Notes under the pieces: model-generated
The model's database searches: none
What the model was told of the DNA's origin: nothing
The model's input: the letters and a program-made list of their open reading frames with translations, nothing else
Assembly: GCA_964445645.1 (NCBI GenBank)
Contig: CAYULH010000002.1
Coordinates: 1 to 64,000, forward strand
Direction of reading: 5' to 3'
Length of the DNA: 64,000 nucleotides
DNA from: Aureispira sp964445645
Lineage (GTDB): Bacteria; Bacteroidota; Bacteroidia; Chitinophagales; Saprospiraceae
Program-made: the position numbers and the translations under genes
Part shown: piece after piece, positions 1 to 11,300 of the stretch
Layout: every line of letters begins with the position of its first letter
Position numbering within the stretch: position 1 is the first letter of the stretch

Positions 1-51
1 GAAAAAATTTCTCATTTTTTATTGTACGGTTACTTTTTTGCACCTACTTAA
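1..51. mobile_element. Right end of a MITE-like element, cut by the window edge
   Basis: These bases match, in inverse orientation, positions about 53073-53125: an AT-rich tract, then a shared segment reading gtacggttacttttttgcac and the terminal CTACTTAA at 44-51. They look like the end of a third copy of the element described at 40225-40408 and 53073-53234. The rest of this copy would lie to the left of the window. Confidence 0.55.
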
Positions 52-373
52 GTAGAAAAGCACTTTGTTTTAGACTAAAATAGTGCCAAGCTACTATTGT
101 ATTTTTAGTAGAAATTTGATTACATTAGCTCAAATAAATATACAGGGCTGTTTCTAAAACGCCTACAAAAGTAGGAGAGTCCCCACTAATTGGATATATG
201 CAATACGAGCCTAAACTAAAATAGTTTTGCATTGTGGTATCCAGATAAACTACCCCTGATTTCATAATCTAACAGAAATCACCCAAAGAGGTGTCCATCA
301 GTTTGTTTTGGCTTCGTTATTATAAGAGCTATCTAATCAAACTGTTAAACTAATCTAAGAACTATAGAATGTT

Positions 374-769
374 ATGAAGTATTCCGTTGATAAGAAAGAT
401 GATTATGCTGTGCTTACTTTGGAAGAGGAAAATTTAAATTCTCTAAAAGCACCTGATTTAAAAGCTGAACTGATTGTATTGCACAATGCTGGAATCAAAA
501 ATTTGATTATGGATTTATCCAATACCAAATTTGTGGATTCTTCTGGTTTGAGTGCCATTTTGACAGGCAATCGCCTGTGGGTAGACTCTGGAAATGCCTT
601 TGTTCTGACAGGATTGGTACATCCGAGTGTAAAAATGTTGATTACTATTTCTCGCTTAGATAGTGTACTAATGATCAAAGACAGCTTGAGCGAAGCCGTG
701 AAACATGTTATGATGACTGCGTTTAAGAATGAGCTGGAAGGAGAAGGTGAAATAGAAGAAGAGGAATAG
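374..769 (+). CDS. STAS-domain protein (anti-sigma factor antagonist-like)
   Basis: This is a 131-residue protein made almost entirely of one STAS domain, the fold of SpoIIAA/RsbV-type anti-anti-sigma factors. The diagnostic loop DSSGLSAIL lies at residues 55-63; Ser56 corresponds to the serine phosphorylated in SpoIIAA. A strongly acidic tail (EGEGEIEEEE) follows the domain. No HPK-type serine kinase or sigma factor lies nearby, so its partner cannot be named from the window. It sits just upstream of rnz on the same strand but is separated from it by a strong terminator hairpin, so the two are probably not one transcript. The fold assignment is firm; the partner-switching role is inference. 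Confidence 0.85.
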   Translation: MKYSVDKKDDYAVLTLEEENLNSLKAPDLKAELIVLHNAGIKNLIMDLSNTKFVDSSGLSAILTGNRLWVDSGNAFVLTGLVHPSVKMLITISRLDSVLMIKDSLSEAVKHVMMTAFKNELEGEGEIEEEE

Positions 770-915
770 TATTGGTGTGTTACACACAAACAGCTTTCGA
801 TAATTAGAGAACAGAATCATTAAATCTCTTTTTATTTTACTTTGTTACGGTGTATTGAATTGTTGAATTGCAGACAGTTTTATAAAACTTACAAAGTATT
901 ATTTTTATTATGGAT

Positions 916-970
916 AAAAAAGCATTGGCCAAGTCTTCTCCAAAGAAGATTAGACAGCCAATGCTTTTTT
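916..970 (+). terminator. Long hairpin terminator after the STAS gene
   Basis: A 14-bp perfect stem (AAAAAAGCATTGGC at 916-929 with its complement at 957-970) encloses a second 6-bp hairpin (TCTTCT/AGAAGA at 934-939/944-949). The 3' arm ends in six T, as in a rho-independent terminator. It ends only 22 bases before the rnz start codon. Confidence 0.75.
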
Positions 971-992
971 GTTGGTTAATAACCACCTTTTT

Positions 993-1901
993 ATGAGTTT
1001 TAAAATCACTATTCTGGGGTGTAGTGCTGCTACACCTGCGTATGGTCGGCATTTGTCGGCTCAATTTGTAGAGTTAGAAGATGAAGTATTGTTGATTGAT
1101 TGTGGCGAGTCAACTCAATTTCAACTGATGCGTTATAAATTGCGTTTTCACAAGATTAATCGAATTTTTATTAGCCACTTACATGGGGATCATTATTTTG
1201 GATTAGTTGGGTTATTGATGACATTTGGACTCAATGATAGAAAAGACCCCTTGCATATTTATAGTCCTCCCGGATTAGAAGCCTTGTTAGAACGTCAATT
1301 GGCCGATGCCTTGCGTTATGAGGTTCATTTTCATGAATCAGACCCTAGTCAATCGCAAGTATTGTATGAGAGTAAAACATTGCGTGTACGTAGTATTCCA
1401 TTGGTACACCGAGTGCCTTGTCATGGGTTTATAGTAGAAGAGCAAGAGAAACTAGCCAATATGCGTAAGGATAAAATAGCAGAATATGCTATTCCTTATC
1501 AGGCGATTAATGCCATCAAAAAAGGCGGTGATTATACAACAATTGATGGGCATATTATAGCACATGAAGAATTGACCATTCCTGCGGCGCTTCCCTTGCG
1601 TTTTGCTTACTGCTCTGATACGCGTTACGAACCCAGCTTGCAACCGTATATTCAAGGGGTAGATTTGTTGTATCACGAGGCGACATTTTTGCAAGAGGCA
1701 TTGGCGCAAGCCGAAAAAACACAGCACACCACTGCACAAGAAGCCGCTCAACTAGCTGCTGCTGCACAAGTCAAACAATTGGTTTTGGGGCATTTTTCTG
1801 CTCGTTACTCCAATTTGCAGGTATTGTTGGAGGAGGCGCAGCAATTTTTTGAGCCGACACAAATAGCAGAGGAGGGAAAGACCTTGGTGTTGAAACCTTG
1901 A
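993..1901 (+). CDS. rnz: Ribonuclease Z (tRNA 3' endonuclease)
   Basis: RNase Z is a zinc metallo-beta-lactamase-fold endonuclease that cuts tRNA precursors just after the discriminator base so that CCA can be added. The 302-residue protein has the metal-binding motif SHLHGDHYFG (His62, His64, Asp66, His67), a later FAYCSDTRY aspartate segment, the HEATF motif and the C-terminal GHFSARY motif of the family. The reading frame is open from a TTG at 969, but the start chosen is ATG 993 (MSFKITILGC), because the upstream codons overlap the terminator hairpin. It matters here because three of the four tRNA genes near 25 kb lack an encoded CCA and would need this enzyme. Confidence 0.95.
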   Translation: MSFKITILGCSAATPAYGRHLSAQFVELEDEVLLIDCGESTQFQLMRYKLRFHKINRIFISHLHGDHYFGLVGLLMTFGLNDRKDPLHIYSPPGLEALLERQLADALRYEVHFHESDPSQSQVLYESKTLRVRSIPLVHRVPCHGFIVEEQEKLANMRKDKIAEYAIPYQAINAIKKGGDYTTIDGHIIAHEELTIPAALPLRFAYCSDTRYEPSLQPYIQGVDLLYHEATFLQEALAQAEKTQHTTAQEAAQLAAAAQVKQLVLGHFSARYSNLQVLLEEAQQFFEPTQIAEEGKTLVLKP

Positions 1902-2330
1902 TGTAGAGTAGTAATTGTTAAAATTAATTATTTTTTGAAAGGAATGGTTACTTTACTATTCTAAATCCATAAAAGAAAAGAAATAGGATAAATCAAAACT
2001 GCTCAAAAATTGTAGCAACTTGAAATACAAAGTACTTGTATCTTCCAATATATACAATGGTACATTTGTAAACAAATTTCAACTAAATCTCGAAACAGAG
2101 AACTAGTATTACAACAATCCGCTAATTTGTTTTATTTTTGTTTCCAAATACATACCTCAGAAATACCTTAACAGAGAACATCAAAAACGCCTTGAAGCGT
2201 TTTTTGTGCGCTTTGGTTTGGAATGTTTTGATTATCAGCTTATTAAAGGGAATTTTTGTTCGTTGTTGCTTTGAACCCTAAACAAAATAGGATTGATGAG
2301 TAAAGTAACAACTGGAAATTACAAAATTAT
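1902..2330. other. 429-bp intergenic region before the giant adhesin gene
   Basis: No ORF is visible. TATTTTTG at 2133-2140 fits the Bacteroidota -7 box, but I see no well-placed -33 TTG. A hairpin followed by T residues lies at 2183-2205 (separate entry). The rest is AT-rich leader. Confidence 0.5.
2183..2205 (+). terminator. Terminator-like hairpin upstream of the adhesin gene
   Basis: AAAAACGC (2183-2190), loop CTTGAA, then GCGTTTTTT (2197-2205) form an 8-bp stem with a T-run. It could end rnz transcription, about 280 bases after its stop codon, or attenuate a promoter lying upstream of it. Confidence 0.5.
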
Positions 2331-5300
2331 ATGAGAAGGATATTTACACGCTCACCGTGGTATACGGCAATCATCTTGATGTTAAGTCTTGGTGCTGGTG
2401 AACAACTTTTTGGGCAAACTGCCAATCAACAGCTTGTTACAACAGAATGCTACACTGGCCCTACGAGGTCAGTTGGTCGAACACCCGGAACCTTAATTAC
2501 AGGGGTTACTTTTCAGCAAGGTGGTGGCCCTGGACAAATTCCTGTGGGACACGTTATTGCCGATGTTATTGTAGAAATAGAGTGGTCTAAAACGGACGAT
2601 GGCTCTTGTACGCCAAGCTCTGGCGTTGCGGGCAACTTGCAGGATGTTGGTTTTACCTTGTTTAACAACACCTTAGGTGCTCGTTTTTTGGCTGCTTCTA
2701 ATGCTACAGGAGGAAGTGCCTTGCCACCAACTACTAGTACTTTTTTGGGGACATTTCCGGGCAATAGTTCGGGGGTTGTACGTGATACCATCTATTTTAG
2801 AGATGGTTTTAATAGAGCCTATCCTTATGCCCCCACCTCAGGAGATACGATTGCACCCAACAATGATCCCTTGAGTGCTTATAGAGGTACGAACCCTATA
2901 GGTAATTGGCAAATTGGACTAATCAATGATGCTATTACGCCTCAGTTGTGTGTACATTCTTATTGTATTACGTTAGTAACCTGTCCACCTGCTGCGCTTT
3001 CAGCGTCTTGTCAGGCTTTTCCTGAAGTACAATTGGATCCTACAGCAGGTTTACACACTTTTACATTTGCGGATCTTGATAGTTTGAGTGATGTTTCTTG
3101 TTTGGTTAATAACATTACATTTTCACCACGTACCGTCAATTGTAGTAATGTTGGAACACCAGTACCTGTTACAATGACTATTCAAGATAACTTGGGGAAT
3201 GTATCTAGCTGTGTGAGTACGGTGACTGTTCGCGATACTACACCGCCTACTATTCCCTATTGCTCACAGCCTGCAGGAACTGTCTTTGCAACCCTATATT
3301 TGAATAGCAACGGACTAGATACCTTCTTTGCTAGTGCTGTTCCTATGAACGATAATTGTGGCCCTATTATCAAAGAAGTTCGAAATTTGCCTATTTCTAG
3401 TCCTTGGAGAAGTTCCATTGAGTTCAATTGTGTGCGTGGCTTACAACAGTTTTGGGTTCGAGGTAGAGATGCTGCGGGCAATGTAGATTCCTGTTTGGTT
3501 CGTGTAGAAATCCTCGATACCATTCCACCGACAGCCGTTTGTGGACAAGACACCCTATATGTAGGCAATGGAGCACAAGTACTTTCGCCTATTAATATTG
3601 ATGCAGGTAGTAATGATTTTTGTTCCAACTTTCCCATTACAGGACGTTGGATAAACACCGTAAATGCACCCAACCCTAACTACTCTTGTGCCGATGTAGG
3701 ACAATTTAATGTTTCTCTCATCGTCAGTGATGCTTCGGGGAATTTGGATACTTGTAATAATGCATTAGTAACGGTATTAGATACGACAGCTCCAACAGCT
3801 ATTTGTCAGAGTGGGGATGTTTTTCTCAATAATGTAGGTACAGCTACCTTAACCGTAGCTCAAGTAGATGCTGGGTCGTTTGACAGTTGTGGTATTGTGA
3901 GTTCTACCATCAATGGAGCTGCTGCCATCAACTACAATTGTACGGATGTAGGCACTACCCAGAACGTGGTATTGAGGGTAGAAGATCCTAGCGGCAATGT
4001 GAATACTTGTACCGCAGTTATTAATGTGTTGGACACCTTTCCTCCTACGGCTATTTGTCGAAATGCAACCATTTATGTAAATGGTACTGGTGTGGCAACC
4101 TTAGCTGCAAGTAGTTTGAATAATAACAGCACAGACGCTTGTTCTGGCACCAATCTAACCTTTACCATCAATGGTAGCCCTACTGTAAATTTTGATTGTA
4201 GTGATATTGCCAACAATCCTAATGCTGTTACTCTAACGGTAACAGATACCAATAATAATAGTAGTACTTGTACGGCTAACGTGACCGTTTTGGACACCAT
4301 CGATCCTGTTGTTACCTGTACTACACCAACGGTTTATTTGGATGATAATGGTTTGGTGAATGTAACAACAAGTGAACTAATAGCAAATTCTAATGACAAT
4401 TGTTCGGTTGCAGATAGCTCTATCAATGTGTTAGGTATTACATCTGTTAACTTCAATTGTAGTGCTATTTTTACGCCTCAACCAGCACAATTAATTGTAC
4501 GAGATTTGTCAGGTAACACCGCTTCTTGTGCTACCACTATTAATGTAGTCGATACCGTAACCCCAAAGGCGTTTTGTAATTTTAGTTATACCGCTACACT
4601 TGACGGAAATGGTAATGCTGTGGTTACGCCGCTAAATCTTGATTCTGCAAGTACAGACAATTGCGGTATTGTTCGTTATTTGATTAATAACCAACCTAGC
4701 CAAACCTATACTTGTAATGATATTGGAACCTTATCGGCTGTATTGACGGTAGCAGACTCTTCTGGTAATCAAGCAACCTGTCGTACCAATATTACAGTAG
4801 TAGATAATACACCACCAACAGCCTCCTGCCAAATTAGCAATGCTTATTTATCGGCTTCGGGTTCGGTTGCTATTACCCCTAGCAATGTATTGGCATTTCC
4901 TGCTACAAGCGACAACTGTTCAAATATTATTACCAATTTTGCCAATGGAGGTAGTACTATAATATATAATTGTGATAGTATCGGTCAACGCACTGTAGAT
5001 GTAGTCGTGACAGATGGTTCTAATAACACGGCAACTTGTCGTACTACTGTAACGGTTATTGATACCTTTGCCCCCACGGCCAACTGCCGTCCTGTACCTT
5101 ATACCGTGCAGTTAGATGCTTCTGGTAATGGTTTTGTAGTACCAGCAAATGTGAATAACAATAGTAATGATATTTGCGGACTAGACACGTTGTTGGTAAA
5201 TGGAGTCGATAGCTTCTTTTACGATTGTACCAATATTGGTAATACAGCAGTTACCCTTTCTGTTATTGATGAGTCAGGCAATCAGTCTACTTGTGTAGCC

Positions 5301-8300
5301 AATGTAATTGTAGCAGATAATATACCACCAGTAGCCGTGTGTAGAGATACAACGTTCTTTCTTGGTGCATCAGGGGTAGTGACAGTATTCCCTACCGCAA
5401 TAGATAATGCAAGTACCGATAATTGTAGCTTCACCAGACGAATTAACAACTTACCTTCAGTAACTTATAATTGTAGTCAAGTAGGTACCAATACGGCTCA
5501 ATTGCTGATTACAGATGGCAATGGTAATACCGATCAATGTTCGGCTCAAGTTACAATCATTGATACTATTAGTCCAGTAGCCAATTGTGTGGCTCCCAAC
5601 TCTATTACTGTATTTTTAGATAGCACTTGTTTTGGTTCCATTCCAGCGACTTCGCTCAATAACAACAGCCAAGACAACTGTAGCAGTTCACTTACGTTTA
5701 GAGTGAACGGATTGCCCAACGCAACCTTTACAGCAGCAAATTTATCTACCAATCCCAATCAAGTTACCTTAGAGGTTTGTGATGGTTCTAATAACTGCTC
5801 TACTTGTAATACAACAGTAGTAGTTGCGGATAACATTCCTCCAACTATGGTTTGTCGTCCAGACACGGTACAATTGGATGGTAATGGTAATGCTGTAGTT
5901 ATTCCTAATAATGTAAATGGTGGTAGTAGAGATAATTGTAGTACACCTTCTTATACCATCAATGGAGCAGCTGCAATTAATTTTGATTGTACCAATTTAG
6001 GTTCCAATACAGTAACATTAGTAGGAACCGATCAAAGCGGTAACAGTGATTCTTGTGTTACAACTGTTTTTGTGGAGGATATAACGGCTCCAAACGCCTC
6101 TTGTAATGGTACTGTTACTGTTGTATTAGATCCATTTACAAGTGTAGGAACACTGACAATTGCACAAGTAGATAACTCTAGTGTTGATAATTGTCAAATT
6201 ACAAGTTATGCTTTGTCCAGAACAAGTTTTAATTGTAATGATATTCCAAACAATCCACATACTGTTACAATGGTCGTGACCGACCAAAGTGGCAACACGG
6301 ATTCTTGTACTACTTTGGTTACGGTAGAGGATAACGTAAACCCAACAGCCGTTTGTAGAACCACACCCCTTAACCTATCCCTAGTAGGTTCAACTGTTTC
6401 TACAACAGTAGCTGCAATAGATAATGGTAGTTTTGATAATTGTGCCATTGCTACTTATACTCTAAGCCAAACAACTTTTAACTGTTCAGATATTGGTAAC
6501 AATACCGTTACACTAACAATAACAGATTCTAGTGGTAATGCTGCCTCTTGTAATGCTACTGTAGTGGTCAATGACGTAACGGATCCTACTCCATTCTGCT
6601 CCAACCCAACCGTACAGTTGGATGCTAATGGTAATGTTGGTGTATCTGCTGATGATCTTAGTATTGGTAGTTTTGATAACTGTTTGATAGATACCGTGCT
6701 AGTGAATGGCCAAGATTCTGTTTTCTTTACCTGTGCAGACTTAGGAACGAATACCGTGACTGTATTTATGGCTGATCCTAGTAGTAATTCTGCTTCTTGT
6801 CCTTCTACTATTACCGTTGTTGATAATATCGATCCAGCCGCTAATTGTGTTACGACTCCTATTCCAGTACAATTGGATCCCAATGGAGTAGGAACGATTA
6901 CTGTTGCTCAGGTAGATAACGGAAGTTTAGATAATTGTACAATTGTAAATAGAACACTGAATAGAAGCTCATTCAACTGTGCAGATGTAGGTAATAACAC
7001 TACTGTAACGCTAACTGTAACCGATCAAAGTGGTAACAGCGGTAGTTGTAATGCTACGGTAATGGTTATGGATACCGTACGCCCCAATATGGCTTGTCAG
7101 TCAGTCACTGTAAATGTGCATTTAGCACCAGGGGGAACGGCTCCTATAACAGCTAGTCTGTTTGATGCAGGTACCAATGATTCTTGTGGTATTGCCAACT
7201 TGAGTTTTAGAGGCGCACCCAACTTTGTTACTTGTGCCGACATTGGTACACGCCCAGTAACTTTAATTGCTACAGATGTAAATGGTAATATAGATTCTTG
7301 TTCTACTACTTTGACGGTATTAGATACCGTAGCTCCAGTTATAGTTTGTGATACAATCACTGTAAACTTAGACAACCAAGGGGTTGCAACCGTAGATTCC
7401 AGCACAGCAGGTTTGTATACCGTTAGTGATGCTTGTGGAGTGGTTTCAGTTACGCTCAATGGTGCTAGTAGTGTTACCTACACTTGTGCAGATACAGGAT
7501 TTAATACCATCAACTTGGTTGCTACTGATAATAGTAACAATGGTGCAAGTTGTGTCGCTGCTGTTATTATTCAAGATGTAACACCACCAGTAGTGACTTG
7601 TGGCAACAGCATACAATTCTTAGATAATACAGGTACACTGCCTATTGATCCTGCTTGGATTACGGCAGGTATTGTGGAGGCTTGTGGGGTAGATACTATA
7701 TTTACAACACCCAATGTATTTGATTGTACCAACGTAGGAGCATTTAATCCTGTAACGCTAACGGTTATAGATAATAGTGGCAACCAGAGTAGCTGTAGTG
7801 GTAATATTGAGGTGAGAGATACCGTGCCACCAACTATGGTATGTAGAGATACTACTGTTTGTTTGAATGGTGGGTTTGTAAATGTTACCCCCGCGGATAT
7901 AGATGGTGGTACATTTGATGCTTGTGGCCTATCTGCTATCCAAACCATCAATGGTTCTAATAATGCAATTTTTACCTGTGCAGATATAGGGGTTCAAACC
8001 GTGGTGTTACAACGCCAAGATGTGAATGGCAACATTAATACTTGTCAGGCTAATGTTACCATACAAGACTGTACGCCTCCATCCGCTATTTGTAGAGGTG
8101 CTTTCACCGCCCAAGTAGGTGCCAATGGTTTTGCAGTGGTGCAAGCAATAGCACTAGACTTTGGTAGTAATGACGATTGTGGTATAGATTCTACAAGCTT
8201 TAGAGTTAATGGCAGAGATAGCATCTTATATAGTTGCAACTCTATCAACACGCCTGATACAGTGCTATTCACAGTAGCCGATTTTGCAGGCAATTTAGAT

Positions 8301-11300
8301 TCTTGTACCGTAATCATTACAATCGTAGACCAAACACCTCCAGTTGCACGTTGTGGAGGGCCTGTCAATGCAGTATTATCTGCCAATACAGGTGAGTTTG
8401 TAGTGCCAGCAATCAATTTAAATAATACAAACAATAGTAGTTCTGATAACTGTTCTATTACCAGCTACTTAATCAATGGGCAAGCTAGAGATACCTTTGA
8501 TTGTTCTATGGTAGGCCCTAATATTGCCGTACTAACAGTAACTGACCAGAGTGGCAACAGTGATACTTGTCAGGCAATAGTGAATGTGAGTGATATTACT
8601 TCACCTACACTCAACTGTCGCTTTACGACCAACCTAACACTAGACGCAAATGGTCAAGCATTATTACCTGTTGCAGATATTGTAATTTCTGCCAATGATA
8701 ATTGTGGTATCAGTACCATTTTGAGCAATGGCCAAGATACCGTCACCTTCACTTGTGATAGTATTGGTAGCAATGCTATTGTAGTAGAAGTAACAGACTC
8801 TAGTGGAAACACAGCAAGATGTAACGCCATTGTAAATGTTCAAGATAATATCAGTCCTACTGCTATTTGTCCTACACAACCCGTACCTGTTTATCTAAAT
8901 GGTGCAGGAAGTATTTGGGTAAGAGCACAGCAAATTGATAGTGCTAGTTTTGATAATTGTTCTATTACCAATTACTTAATCAACGGAACAGATTCTGTTA
9001 TTTATAATTGTAACCAAATCGGACAATTCCCAACGGCTACACTTACTGTATTTGATGCAAGTGGTAATAATGATTTATGCCAAGTTACTATTGATGTGAT
9101 TGATACTATTCCACCAGTAGCACGTTGTAGAAGCATTGTTGTCAACTTGGACCCCACAGGTCAAGTCTTTGTTGCAGCAAATAGAATTGATAGTTTTAGT
9201 TTTGATAACTGTACCAACATTAGCTTATTAATCAATGGAGCTGTTAGCGATACTTTTGATTGTTCTAATGTAGGATCGCCAGTTAGTGCTACACTTAGCG
9301 TAACCGATCAATACAACAATACTAGCTTGTGTGCCACTACTATTACAGTAGTAGATGTTACACCTCCATCAATACAGTGTCCTCCTGCACCTCTTGATTT
9401 CTATTTGGGGAACAATGGTACGGTTACAGTAACGCCCCAACAAGTAGCCAATGCCTTTGATACTTGTGCTATTGCTTCTTGGACTATCAATGGATTTCCT
9501 AGTGTAACCTTTGATTGCTCAAGCGTAGGAACAGGGCAATTGGTAACCATTAGAGTGGCAGACCAGAGTGGTAATGCAGTGCAATGTAATGCTATTTTGA
9601 ATATCCGAGATACGATTGCACCAACACCGGGCTGTAATAACATTACAGTTGCTTTGGATTCTATGGGAACTGCTGTAGTTTGTGGGGCAGACTTGATGAG
9701 CTTTAATACGGATAACTGTGCTATTGTAGATACCTTAATCAATGGACAGAGCTGTGTAACTTATGGCTGTAATGATGTGGCTTCATCGCCATTAACGGCA
9801 ACTTTGACCTTAATTGACGCATCTAACAACACGACTACTTGTACGTCTACTGTGACCCTTATTGATAACATTGCGCCAGTTGTTCGGTGTGATACCTTGG
9901 TAGTGGTACAATTAGACCCGACAGGAGTGGCGACAGTTTCTCCAAGTCTAATTTACAATACACTCAACGACCCTTGTGGTACACCCAACTTGACACTGAC
10001 ACAAACATCATTCAGTTGCTCAGATGTAGGTAACAACAATACGGTAATCCTGACCGCTACAGATGCCAACGGAAATAGCAGTAACTGTAGTAGTGTGGTA
10101 CAAGTAGAGGATAATACCCCTCCAACAGTTGTTTGTAGAAACTACAATGTTTATTTAGGAGGTACTAGTGGTACTGCTACATTACTAGCAGATAGTATTG
10201 ATAATGGCAGTGATGATGCTTGTGGAATTAGTTCAATTGTATTCAATACAGGAAGTAACAACATGACGTTTAACTGTGCGGATACTGGTACAATGTCTGT
10301 AACCATTATTGTAACGGATAACTACGGTAATGTAGATTCTTGTAGTGCAACGGTAACTGTAAGTGATACCAGTGCTCCTGCCTTGATTTGTCGCCGAATT
10401 AATATCGACTTGACCAATACAGGACAAGCTACTTTAACACCTGCGGATGTATTGAACAACAGTTTTGATAACTGTTTCATTGATACAACTTTTGTAAGTC
10501 CAAACTTGATTACTTGTACCGATATAGGAAGCTTTGTTTATACGGTAACTTCTATTGATGCAAGTGGTAATGTAGGAACTTGTCAAGATACAGTAGATGT
10601 GACATTGGCCTCGCCAACTATTCAGATACCAACACAAGATACAGTCTTGTGTGAGGGCAATACCTTGCCGCTGAGGGCTAGAGCACCATCCAATGGAATT
10701 GCTTACGATTTCCAATGGTCAGGGCCCAATGGACCTGTTACACAAAATACAACTACTAGAGATACCGTTGTGAACAACATTACAGTAACCGATCAAGGTT
10801 GGTATATCTTTACCATTACTCGTCAAAACGGAAGTGGATGTCCTGCCTCAGACTCTGTATTCTTAACAGTAAATGATGTTCCTGTTCCTGTACTGACAGG
10901 TACACCTCCATGTGAAGGCGATACAGGAGTTGTGTACTTAGCCAATGCTGCTGCTTACAGCGGAACAACTATTGTATACAATTGGTACTTTAATGGAACA
11001 CCCATTACCAATGCAGGAGATAGCTTAATTCTACCAAATATGGTGGCCGCAGATAGTGGCAATTACTCCATGCAAATTCAGGTGACTCGTGGCGCTGCTG
11101 TTTGTTCAGATAGTTCTGCTGTAGGGTTTGATTATGATGTGTTAGATTTGCCTGCTGCACCAGTACCAACAGCTACCACACCTTGTGAGGGGCAGACATT
11201 ATTGTTACTAAATAATGCACCGGGTAACTCATACCAATGGAGTGGTCCAGTTGGCTTTAGCAGTACACAGGCTATTCCAAGTCGCACCAATGTTACCCTA